Source: Polaromonas sp. P2-4 (GTDB lineage: Bacteria; Pseudomonadota; Gammaproteobacteria; Burkholderiales; Burkholderiaceae_C). Taken from it: 64,000 nt of DNA. Below, piece after piece: positions 29,559 to 36,721 of this stretch (its first letter is position 1; every line of letters begins with the position of its first letter). Location of the stretch: NCBI GenBank assembly GCA_024703855.1, contig CP087965.1, positions 8,001 through 72,000 on the forward strand. Direction: 5' to 3'. Under the pieces are notes generated by a model that was not told the origin of the DNA, searched no databases, and was given only the letters and a program-made list of their open reading frames with translations. The translations under genes were made by a program, and so were the position numbers.

Positions 29559-29887
29559 TGAAACCTATCGAGTTTCGCGGCACTGCGCTGGATGAACTGG
29601 CGGGGGTTTCCGCAAACGGCAATGCGTGACGCCGGGTATCAGTTGGACAAGGTACAAAACGGATTGCCGCCAGACGATGCCAAGGCCATGCCAAGCATTG
29701 GGGCTGGAGTGGTGGAACTGCGCATCTGGGACGAGGCAGGCACTTTTCGCGTGGTTTACATCGCCAAATTGGTTGATGCGGTCTATGTGCTGCACTGTTT
29801 CCAGAAAAGACCCAACAGACAGCCAAGCGGGATATTGAGCTGGCCCGAAAACGGCTCAAGGATTTGATAAAGGAGCTTGCACCATGA
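29559..29887 (+). CDS. HigB/Gp49-like (DUF891) RelE-superfamily toxin, two frameshifts
   Basis: From ATG 29559 (MKPIEFRGTALDEL). One extra base near 29605 leads to RGFPQTAMRDAGYQLDKVQN, then PPDDAKAMPSIGAGVVELRI and WDEAGTFRVVYIAKLVDAVY, ending at VLHCFQK. One missing A near 29807 gives the tail TQQTAKRDIELARKRLKDLI. About 110 residues and very typical of the DUF891 toxin family, ribosome-dependent mRNA endonucleases of the HigB/RelE fold. Its TGA overlaps the antitoxin ATG by 4 bp. Confidence 0.85.
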
Positions 29888-30213
29888 CCGATAAACAGCG
29901 ATTTACTAGCGTGTGGGATGCCATCGAAGACACGCCCCAGGAGGCCGCAAGCATGCGCGCACGTTCAGCACTCATGATGAACTTGGCAGAAGTCATCCGC
30001 CAGAAAGGCATGACCCAGGCCCAAGCCGCCGCCTTGTTCGGCGTGACCCAGCCACGCATATCCGACCTGATGCGCGGCAAGGTCAATCTGTTCTCGCTTG
30101 ATACCCTGATTGACATGGCCGCGACTGCGGGCATGGGGCCGATGGTCAAGGTTTCCATGCCCAAGACTGCGCCCGCCAAACGCCCCGCACACCGGGCCGC
30201 GGCGCACGCCTGA
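29884..30213 (+). CDS. XRE-family antitoxin (HigA-like)
   Basis: 109 residues, intact, coupled to the toxin by an ATGA overlap. Helix-turn-helix at about residues 35-75 (LAEVIRQKGMTQAQAAALFG, then VTQPRISDLMRGKVNLFSLD). Toxin-first order is typical of higBA-type loci. It is expected to neutralise the toxin and repress the operon. The pair probably stabilises the integrated element. Confidence 0.87.
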   Translation: MTDKQRFTSVWDAIEDTPQEAASMRARSALMMNLAEVIRQKGMTQAQAAALFGVTQPRISDLMRGKVNLFSLDTLIDMAATAGMGPMVKVSMPKTAPAKRPAHRAAAHA

Positions 30214-30307
30214 CCGTTTAGCCCCAACTAGGTTTGCGGCTGAAAAGCGGGACACCTTCACCCGCCTGCTGGGGCATCTTATGAAGGGCACCGGGAAGGG
30301 GTGCGGG

Positions 30308-30880
30308 ATGACCACCGATACAGACAAAGCAATTGCCGAGCGCCGGGCACGGATGCGCGAGATGCTCGACCGTTCGGACGACCCCGCGCACCAGCGTGAG
30401 GTGCAGGCAGCCGGGGGAAGTGGGCAGCCGCCTGGACAAAGCCAAGGCGAAAAAGCTGAGTGGGAACAGACCGACGACAGGCGCATTCCATCAGAGAAGG
30501 GAATCCGGGATGCCGGGCTAGACGCCGCGACCCAAAAGCACGATGACCTTGTGGCTCAACTCAAGGTGATGCGCGGAGACTACACAGATTTATACCCCGC
30601 GCCCCAAAATGCCGACGCGCAGCCCCAGGCCGAGAAACTGGACACTATGCCAGCAAGGCCTATGCAACGCGCCGCTGCCCAGGACGCCGACATTCTTGCC
30701 ATGCTGAAATGCAAAGGGTTTGACCCGCTGGCGCTACCGAGAAATGAAACAGGGAAACCGGGCGTGAAGGCTGAGATTCGAAATGCATTAGGCCAAACTG
30801 GGCTATGGGCTGGGGCTACTGTTTTCGACAAGGCATGGGAACGCCTGCGCCGAAATCGAGACATAGCCGACAAAGACTGA
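30308..30880 (+). CDS. Unknown protein of the integrative element
   Basis: 190 residues from ATG 30308 (MTTDTDKAIAERRARMREML). Highly charged, no membrane helix. The most coherent part is the C-terminus: DADILAMLKCKGFDPLALPR, then KPGVKAEIRNALG and GATVFDKAWERLRRNRDIAD. This resembles a small predicted DNA- or peptide-binding helical domain that I recall from other tRNA-located elements in proteobacteria (memory, not searched). The stretch at 30415-30500 also reads sensibly in another frame (EVGSRLDKAKAKKLSG), so paired frameshifts are possible. Function unknown. Confidence 0.5.
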   Translation: MTTDTDKAIAERRARMREMLDRSDDPAHQREVQAAGGSGQPPGQSQGEKAEWEQTDDRRIPSEKGIRDAGLDAATQKHDDLVAQLKVMRGDYTDLYPAPQNADAQPQAEKLDTMPARPMQRAAAQDADILAMLKCKGFDPLALPRNETGKPGVKAEIRNALGQTGLWAGATVFDKAWERLRRNRDIADKD

Positions 30881-30914
30881 CCCCAATCGGGGTATCCCCC
30901 GAACTGGGGGATAC
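30881..30914. promoter_or_regulatory. Strong inverted repeat upstream of the excisionase-like gene
   Basis: GTATCCCCC (30892-30900) and GGGGGATAC (30906-30914) form a perfect 9-bp palindrome around GAACT, immediately preceded by CCCCAATCGGGG. It starts right after the stop codon of the gene ending at 30880. There is no T-run, so an operator or processing hairpin is more likely than a terminator. Confidence 0.55.
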
Positions 30915-30952
30915 GGGGACAGTTGCGGGGGGATAGTTAGCAAATTCCACTT

Positions 30953-30978
30953 GAGTCACTTCGAAAGGAAGGTGACTC
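30953..30978 (+). promoter_or_regulatory. Hairpin enclosing the ribosome-binding site of the excisionase-like gene
   Basis: GAGTCAC (30953-30959) pairs with GTGACTC (30972-30978), whose last base touches the ATG at 30979. The loop carries GAAAGGAAG, the only plausible Shine-Dalgarno. The start of translation therefore sits at the base of a 7-bp stem, which could throttle excisionase production. This is inference from base pairing only. Confidence 0.5.
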
Positions 30979-31190
30979 ATGCCAATGAAGACCGCTCAAC
31001 AGTTCCCCCGCTGGAATCTGTTACCCGCCCGACAGTGGACACTGCTGCCGCTGCCTATTACCTCAATCGCAAACCGCAAACGCTCAGGTGCTGGGCGGTT
31101 TATCAGAACGGGGCGGTAAATCCAATCCGTATTTCGGGGCGGCTAGCTTGGAAAACTGCTGACCTACGCCGCGTGCTGGGGGTGGCGTGA
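30979..31190 (+). CDS. Excisionase/AlpA-like small DNA-binding protein, one frameshift
   Basis: The start ATG 30979 follows AAGGAAGGTG. MPMKTAQQFP continues after one missing C (near 31012) as PLESVTRPTVDTAAAAYYLN, then RKPQTLRCWAVYQNGAVNPI and RISGRLAWKTADLRRVLGVA. About 71 residues with a MerR-like winged helix pattern (AAYYLNRKPQTLRCW). Small proteins of this form are frequent in Burkholderiales islands and probably act as excisionase or regulator. Another ATG overlaps the stop (31190) but its frame closes after 18 codons. Confidence 0.68.
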
Positions 31191-31202
31191 TGAAGGCCGC
31201 GC

Positions 31203-31887
31203 TTACCCAGCGAGTAAAGCATCAATGCGAGCCTCCTCCATCGCCCTCATAGCGGCTTCTTGGCGCTCAATAACATCCCTAGCCCGGGAGAGCTCATCTT
31301 CAACGCTACTGACTCGCTCTCGAAGCGCAGATGCCTCCCTAGCAGCTTCATCGGCCTGTGCATGCTTGTCCTGGGTTTGACGCCGATATTCGTCGCAGGC
31401 GACCCCAATGCCACCAAGCTCATCGATTTGTGTCAAGGCACGTAACTTCGACGTGTCATGCTTCAAGGTACTGGCATGTGGCCTCCAAAGCGCGACAAAA
31501 AGCGCCTCAGCAGTCGCCGCCACAGAAAGCCCTTTGACGTGTGCGAGCCATACCGCCAAGCAGTTGACGGCGTTCACCCGAAGCTGCTCGAACTCGGCGT
31601 CCTTCATGGATTCGGCGAGGTCCGCAGGAAGTAATTGCTTTTCAGTAATGGCAAGTAGCTTGAGTGCATCAGCCGGATTCGGGGCTTCGTCTAGGTTCCG
31701 AACAGCAGCGTCAACCCCGCGCTGCATGAACAGTGGATGGCCGAGCATCACGTCCCGGACAAAGTCGTGCAACTGCAGGAGCTTGGGTGAGGTTCGCGTG
31801 CTGGTTCGCACTGTAGCCGCCCAATTGCGCCAATGCGAACAATCCACCGATGGCCACAAGCTGAACGACGTTGCGGAAAGTGACCAA
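31203..31887 (-). CDS. Unknown membrane-anchored coiled-coil protein, one frameshift
   Basis: Read from a possible TTG start at 31887, giving a membrane helix (FRNVVQLVAIGGLFALAQLG). One frame change near 31775 leads into LHDFVRDVMLGHPLFMQRGV. A helical middle part follows (LKLLAITEKQLLPADLAESM), then a C-terminal coiled coil (AALRERVSSVEDEL-like heptads, 31203-31400). No recognised domain. It runs opposite to the rest of the element and its 3' end nearly touches the excisionase-like gene. The start is uncertain; upstream codons in this frame contain no ATG. Confidence 0.45.
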
Positions 31888-31936
31888 GCCCGCCGCGTGC
31901 GGGTTTTCTTTCGTCTGGTGGCGGCAAAATCGACCG

Positions 31937-32085
31937 ATGAAATTTGCACTACTGCGAGCCTTTTTTTGGCTAGCTTGTCATGCAGCAACCGTTGAAGGTC
32001 GCGTGGTGGGGGTGGTTGATGGCGACACCATACAGGAAAGCAAAACACAATCATTGAAGCCCACAGCGTGCATAAAATTCGTTGA
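31937..32085 (+). pseudogene. Truncated staphylococcal-nuclease-like (thermonuclease) gene
   Basis: MKFALLRAFFWLACHA is a signal peptide and is followed by ATVEGRVVGVVDGDTI, the standard N-terminal strand of secreted SNase-fold nucleases with the metal-binding Asp of DGDT. After an apparent indel the sequence reads EAHSVHKIR, matching the region of the first catalytic Arg, then stops at 32083-32085. The remaining two thirds of the nuclease are missing. The 3' truncation is far larger than the one-base errors elsewhere, so this looks like genuine loss. Confidence 0.55.
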
Positions 32086-32099
32086 AAATAGGAGATGCC

Positions 32100-32652
32100 A
32101 TGAAAATCAGCGTGTTTGCGGGCTCACGTCGAATAGCTCTGCTAGTTGGCAGTCTATGGGCGCTTGGTTGGGTCGCGTTTGCTGTCTTTACTGAGCCCGA
32201 TAGCCCAGAAGTGACGTATGTGGTTCCCAAGCCAGGCGACGCACCAATGTTGGTCGAGAAGTGTTCTGAGGGCGATGAGACAGCGGACATTCACCCGCAA
32301 ACCCCGAATGGGGACCGCATTAACGTCAGGTTGTGCTTTCCCTTACTTAAAGGTCAGCCTTATGTCCCAGCTAATTCGGCTTTGGGTGACAAGAGGTACT
32401 TTCAACTAATTGACCGCTCATCGGAGGTTGCCACCTACACGCGAGATGTGGGTCGGGCGTTCCAACCAATCGAGCAGGCCATCGAAGTCGCCACGGCGAA
32501 AAGAGCAGCGCTGCTGGACCAATGGGAAACCGCGATGCTGACCCCTTTTTGGTGGGCTGGCCGCCGGTTGGGGTTTTCTTGCGGCTATGGGCTGGATTGT
32601 TCGCGGCTTCATGGGAATTTCGAGCGGTAAGGACGCACGCCCGTCAGAATGA
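32100..32652 (+). CDS. Unknown two-helix membrane protein of the element, one frameshift
   Basis: ATG 32100 follows AGGAGATGCC. Membrane helix 1 is IALLVGSLWALGWVAFAVF. The middle region has two cysteines (VEKCSEGDETAD, RLCFPLLKGQ) and probably lies in the periplasm. Near 32545 one extra T shifts the frame. Corrected, the end is GGLAAGWGFLAAMGWIVRGF, a second helix, and GKDARPSE. About 184 residues. No known domain. It directly follows the nuclease remnant; the two may once have formed a unit. Confidence 0.55.
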
Positions 32653-32761
32653 CCAACCTCAGCCTAAAGACGAGCCCGCCCGCGTGCGTGCGTGAAGCAC
32701 CGCCCCGACACCCAGCCAATGCGCTCGGTTCGTTGCCTGTTGGGCTCTTCATTTGGGCAAG

Positions 32762-32781
32762 TTGCCTACAGATTGCCTACA
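32762..32781 (+). repeat. 20-bp repeat near attR, possible arm-type site
   Basis: TTGCCTACAGATTGCCTACA, identical to 28132-28151 near attL. It lies 59 bp inside the right attachment site. See the left copy. Confidence 0.6.
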
Positions 32782-32797
32782 AGTAACACCAAAGAAG

Positions 32798-32833
32798 AAA
32801 GCCTGCTATCTTTTCAGTAGCAGGCTTTTGTTT
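32798..32833. terminator. Terminator hairpin at the right end of the element
   Basis: AAAGCCTGCTA and TAGCAGGCTTTT form an 11-bp stem around a TCTTTTCAG loop, with a T-rich tail. It lies between the last element gene and the tRNA-His gene and could stop transcription from either side. Confidence 0.8.
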
Positions 32834-32840
32834 ATCTATC

Positions 32841-32917
32841 TGGGGTGGCTGATGGGGCTCGAACCCACGACAACAGGAATCACAATCCTGGACTCTACCA
32901 ACTGAGCTACAGCCACC
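32841..32917 (-). tRNA. tRNA-His (GTG anticodon)
   Basis: On the minus strand it starts GGTGGCTGTAGCTCAGTTGG with the extra G-1 typical of tRNA-His. The anticodon loop reads ATTGTGATT, the T-arm is GGGTTCGAGCCCC and the encoded CCA end is at 32841-32843. 77 nt. Its 3' half (32840-32890) is the right attachment site of the integrated element. The gene remains complete, so integration is harmless to the host. Confidence 0.97.
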
Positions 32918-32952
32918 GAAGCCATCAATTATAGCGGCAAAGCCGCTGTAAT

Positions 32953-34890
32953 TTATTGCGTCACGCCTTCTTCTGCATTTGCCTTGCCGGGTGTTGGCTT
33001 TGCAGCCAGGATTTCCGCCTTGAAGCGTTCTTTCAGGCCGTTGTAGTAAGCCAGGCTCTCGGCCGACGTCCACCACTGTGCGTACTGGCTGCGTTCCTGT
33101 TTGGCAACGGTTTCAGCCGGCACATCGTGGGCACCACCTTGCCGATCTTGACGATGGCATAGCCCAACGTGCCCAGATCAACACCGGCAAAAGCGGGCAA
33201 GGCGCTCGCGTCGGCGCGCAGCGCTGCATCAATTACCGGCGCTGGCAATTTTTGTGTCTCTTGGCGCGACACCAGCACCGGGGCAGCCAGCGCTGCTGAA
33301 GCCGGCGCAGCCTTCCAGGCGGCCAGTTTGGCGATGCCGTCTTTGCGCGCCTCTTCTGCGCCGCGCTGGGCCAGCCAACGTTGGCGCACCATGTCTTTCA
33401 CTTCGGCAAAAGGCTGGGTATGGGCGGCGGTGTATTGGGTAATACGGCCCGAGACCAATTGGCTGGGCGCAACTTCAATAGCTTCGGTGTTGCGTTTTTT
33501 TCTCGATCGCATCGGACGCAAACAGGGCATTGAGGAATTTTGGATTGGCCAGAGCACCCTGTAGCGGCGGCTGACGGCTGGCGCGTCACATTGCTGGCCG
33601 TTTTGATGTCCAACTTCAGGCGATCAGCCACCGGCTTGAGGCTGTCTGATTGTTCGTACACGCCATTGGTAAACGCTTCCGCAGTTTCAGAAAATTTCTT
33701 CTGCGCTTGCTGCTTCTTCAAATCGGCTTCCAGCTCCGGTTTCATCTCTTCAAAACTGCGTTGCTTGGGCGCCTTGATGTCGGTCAGCTTGATGATGTGG
33801 TAGCCAAACTCGGACTCCACCACGTCGCTGATGTCGCCTTTTTCATTGCGAAAGCCACGTCTTCGAAAGGCTTGACCATCGCGCCGCGCGCAAAGAAGTC
33901 CAGGTCGCCGCCGCTGGGGGCGGAGCCAGTGTCTTGTGAATTCTTGCGTGCCACATCGGCAAAGGTATCGGGAGATTTTTTAACGACCGAAAGCAATTCC
34001 TGCGCTTTGGCCTTGGCCTTCTCGCGGTCGGCAGCCGATGCCGTCTTGGGCGAGGTAATCAGGATGTGGCTGGCACGTCGCTCTTCGGCACCGCTCAGCC
34101 GCTGCGCGTTTTGCTCGTAATAGGTTTTGAGATCCGCTTCGTTGATCGTGACGCTTTTCTTGACGGTGTCCACATCAAGCAGCACATATTCGATGCTCGC
34201 CTGCTCGGGCGCCTGGAAGAGCTTCTCGTTGGCCTTGTAAAACTGTTCGAGGTCGGCGTCCGTCGGGCTCAGCTTGGCGGCAAAATCGGTGGCATTGAAA
34301 CGGGCCAGCTGAATTTCGCGTTTTTCAAAATACGCGTTGAGTGCCAGGTCGGCGGCCGAGCTGGAAGAAAAACCACTGGCAGCTATGCCCACCAATACCT
34401 GGCGATTCGACAGATCGGCACGCACATTGGCCTCAAACATCTCAGGACTCATGCCCTGGCTGCCCAGCAACTGGCGGTAGCGCTCCATGTCGAGCGAACC
34501 GTCAGGCCGGCGCAATGACGCAATATCAGGGCTTTGCTGCAGCTCGCGCGCCAGGCGCTGGTCGCTGGTGGCCAGCTTGAATTTATCCGCTGCAGCGGCG
34601 ATCACGCGCTCACGCACCATACGCTCCAGCGTGGCATAACGCGCCGCCGGCGAATCCAGCAACTTGGCATCCAGCGTAGGCATGGAGGCCCGCAGCCTGT
34701 CAACTTCGTTCTGGTGCGCCTTATCCCATTCCGACTGGATGATGTCCTTGCCGTCCACTTTGGCAACGGTCACGCCCTGTTCTCTTGAGCGGTTGTAGCC
34801 ATCAAGGCCAAACAATATAAAGGACGGAACAATCAGCAAAAACAGCAACGCCATCGTGATTTTGGAGTGCTTGCGAATGGATTCAAACAT
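32953..34890 (-). CDS. ppiD: PpiD-like periplasmic folding factor, four frameshifts
   Basis: The start at 34890 (MFESIRKHSKITMALLFLLI) gives the N-terminal membrane anchor; AGGAA precedes it. SurA_N-like domain (VTVAKVDGKDIIQSEWDKAH), then the parvulin domain (RRASHILITSPKT, KSPDTFADVARKNSQDTGSA, GGDLDFFARGAMVKPFEDVA), then a long C-terminal region. Frame changes near 33841, 33574, 33498 and 33132. Ends at AEEGVTQ. About 645 residues, the normal size. PpiD assists folding of outer-membrane proteins at the inner membrane. Gene order hup–tRNA-Val–ppiD is seen in other Betaproteobacteria. Confidence 0.9.
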
Positions 34891-34930
34891 CTGGAATTTC
34901 CTGTACAACTACGCGATGGAGCCAACAACA

Positions 34931-34958
34931 AAAAAGGCGAACCTCGTTCGCCTTTTTT
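34931..34958. terminator. Terminator between tRNA-Val and ppiD
   Basis: AAAAAGGCGAAC and GTTCGCCTTTTTT pair around CTC, with A- and T-runs on the two sides. It ends the tRNA-Val transcript on the minus strand before ppiD begins. Confidence 0.85.
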
Positions 34959-34965
34959 CAGTGGG

Positions 34966-35041
34966 TGGTGGGTGCTGACGGGCTCGAACCGCCGACCTAC
35001 GCCGTGTAAGGGCGCTGCTCTACCAACTGAGCTAAGCACCC
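34966..35041 (-). tRNA. tRNA-Val (TAC anticodon)
   Basis: Minus strand 5' GGGTGCTTAGCTCAGTTGGT; anticodon stem-loop around CCTTACACG with anticodon TAC; T-arm GCGGTTCGAGCCCGT; acceptor AGCACCC pairs with the 5' end, and ACCA closes the gene. 76 nt, all arms complete. Confidence 0.97.
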
Positions 35042-35067
35042 CACTTTAAACCGCTACATCCGTTCAA

Positions 35068-35337
35068 TCAATTCAAAGCGTCTTTGAGCGCTTTGCCTGG
35101 ACGGAACTTGGGAACCTTGGCAGCCTTGATTTTAATCGCATCGCCGGTGCGCGGGTTACGGCCCGTGCGCGCGGCACGTTTGCCCACTGCAAAAGTACCA
35201 AAACCCACCAGAGACACGGAGCCTCCTTTTTCAGGGTTGTTTTTACAGCGCCAATGGTGGATTCCAGTGCGCGTAGCGGCAGCCTTGGAAATATCAGCAT
35301 GTTTGGCAATGTGCTCGATCAGTTCAGTCTTGTTCAC
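35068..35337 (-). CDS. hup: Histone-like DNA-binding protein HU, two compensating frameshifts
   Basis: About 90 residues from GTG 35337 ([20 protein letters not shown]). The end is [20 protein letters not shown], then [20 protein letters not shown] and [10 protein letters not shown], canonical HU including the DNA-binding arm. Between them about 18 codons are out of frame. The other frame reads [16 protein letters not shown], the expected HU sequence. Two lost bases (a GC pair near 35263) plus one lost A (near 35228) add to three, so the frame recovers. HU is essential or nearly so, which argues for sequencing error. Confidence 0.92.
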   Translation of the reverse strand: MNKTELIEHIAKHADISKAAATRTGIHHWRCKNNPEKGGSVSLVGFGTFAVGKRAARTGRNPRTGDAIKIKAAKVPKFRPGKALKDALN

Positions 35338-35409
35338 AAGGAGCCCCTCGTTGATTGATAAGTTAATCTGGTTGTCTCTAAAAAGGATGTCCCGGGACAC
35401 CGTGATGAA

Positions 35410-35452
35410 GGTGTCAGCGGGAACGGCATGCGCAGATTTTTCTGCTGACACC
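35410..35452 (-). promoter_or_regulatory. Inverted repeat in the hup leader
   Basis: GGTGTCAGC (35410-35418) and GCTGACACC (35444-35452) are perfect complements. Between them lies a smaller GCAGATTTTTCTGC hairpin. The structure sits just downstream of the predicted promoter, in the roughly 110-base untranslated leader of hup. Confidence 0.55.
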
Positions 35453-35453
35453 C

Positions 35454-35482
35454 ATTAGAGCCATGGACTTCTAATGTGTCAA
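35454..35482 (-). promoter_or_regulatory. Predicted sigma-70 promoter of hup
   Basis: Minus strand TTGACA (35482-35477), 17 bp spacing, TCTAAT (35459-35454). Consensus -35 box and near-consensus -10. It faces the hup gene across the structured leader. Confidence 0.6.
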
Positions 35483-35592
35483 TACAGCATCAATTTTTAC
35501 AGCGTGCGGACGCGGATTCTAGTCGCTTTTTTGCGCTTTAACGACTTGGTCGTAAGCATGACGTGTATTTTTCGTCCTTGACACACCGCCCG

Positions 35593-36705
35593 TTACGCCC
35601 CAGCCAGGGCTGCGGCAACGGCCTTGCCAACATCCACCGTGCCGGCACTGCCACCCAGATCGGGCGTACGTGGCGCACCACTCTGGGGATGCAACACTTT
35701 TTCAATCGCAGCAAGGATAGCGTCATGCGCATCCTTGTGTCCGAGGAACTCCAGCATCATCGCGCCGCACCATATCTGACCAATGGGGTTGGCAATGTTG
35801 CGCCCTGCAATGTCCGGTGCCGAGCCATGCACCGGCTCGAACAGGGAAGGAAATTTGCGCTCCGGGTTGAGGTTGGCGCTGGGCGCAATACCGATGGTTC
35901 CGGTACAGGCCGGGCCCAAGTCACTCAGGATGTCACCGAACAGATTGCTCGCCACCACGACGTCGAAAAAATCAGGTCGCTGCACAAAGTGCGCCGTCAG
36001 GATGTCAATATGAAACTTGTCCAGTTGGATCGCCGGATAGCCCTTGGCCATTTCGACCACACGCTCATCCCAATAGGGCATGGAGATTGAAATGCCATTC
36101 GACTTGGTCGCGCTGGTCAAATGTTTTTTGGGCCACGACTGTGCCAGCTCAAACGCAAACTTCAGCACGCGATCCACGCCGATGCGGGTGAAGACAGATT
36201 CCTGCAGCACAAACTCACGGTCAGTACCCGGAAACGCCTTGCCGCCTATGCTGGAGTATTCGCCTTCGGTATTTTCACGGACGATGTAAAAATCAATCTC
36301 GCCCGGCTGGCGCGGGCTGCCATCGCGCCTGACCACCGGCGCAATGATGCCGGGCATCAGACGCGGGGCGCAAGTTGATGTACTGGTCAAACTCGCGCCT
36401 GAACAGCAGCAGCGAACCCCACAGCGACACATGGTCGGCAATTTTCTCGGGCCAGCCGACCGCGCCAAAATAAATCGCATCGTGCCCGCCAATCTGGTCT
36501 TTCCAGTTGTCCGGCAGCATCTGGCCGTGCTTTTCGAAATAGTCCCAGCTGGAAAAATCGAAATGATCGAACTGCAGGTCAATGCCGAATTTGACCGCGG
36601 CAGCCTCGAGCACGCGAATGCCCTCGGGCATCACTTCCTTGCCAATGCCGTCACCTGCGATGACTGCAATTCTTTTTTACCGGCGTTGTTGTTCATGGTG
36701 TTCAT
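35593..36705 (-). CDS. Tartrate dehydrogenase/decarboxylase or D-malate dehydrogenase, two frameshifts
   Basis: ATG 36705 follows AAGGA. MNTMNNNAGKK leads, after one missing A near 36675, to RIAVIAGDGIGKEVMPEGIR, the dinucleotide-fold start of the isocitrate/isopropylmalate dehydrogenase family. A second break lies near 36370. FDFSSWDYFEKHGQMLPDNW and DAIYFGAVGWPEKIADHVSL are characteristic of the TtuC/DmlA group, which oxidises tartrate or D-malate with NAD. Later motifs are DFYIVRENTEGEYSSIGG, ILSDLGPACTGTIGIAPSAN and FEPVHGSAPDIAGRNIANPI. About 371 residues. It follows the dehalogenase-like gene by 16 bp. Confidence 0.85.
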
Positions 36706-36721
36706 GACGTGATCCTTTGAT

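Larger units (their letters stand above)
28006..32890. mobile_element. Small integrative element inserted in tRNA-His
   Basis: Bounded by 51-bp direct repeats of the tRNA-His 3' half (27955-28005 and 32840-32890). It contains a tyrosine integrase next to attL, a toxin-antitoxin pair, an unknown protein, an excisionase-like protein and a cargo tail with a truncated nuclease and two membrane proteins. Unit length from repeat to repeat is 4885 bp. No replication, conjugation or phage structural genes are present, so it is probably non-autonomous or a satellite-like or decayed island. The functional tRNA was restored at the right end. Confidence 0.88.

Noticed and set aside
2-32085. The nuclease stub at 31937 as just another sequencing error
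   Set aside because: After the KIR position the next 60 codons in all three frames contain no further SNase motif, and a separate gene starts at 32100 with its own ribosome site, so real truncation is more likely.
35338-35451. N-terminal extension of HU (38 codons upstream of the GTG)
   Set aside because: It reads through the predicted promoter and leader hairpin, has no HU homology, and GTG 35337 gives the exact family N-terminus.
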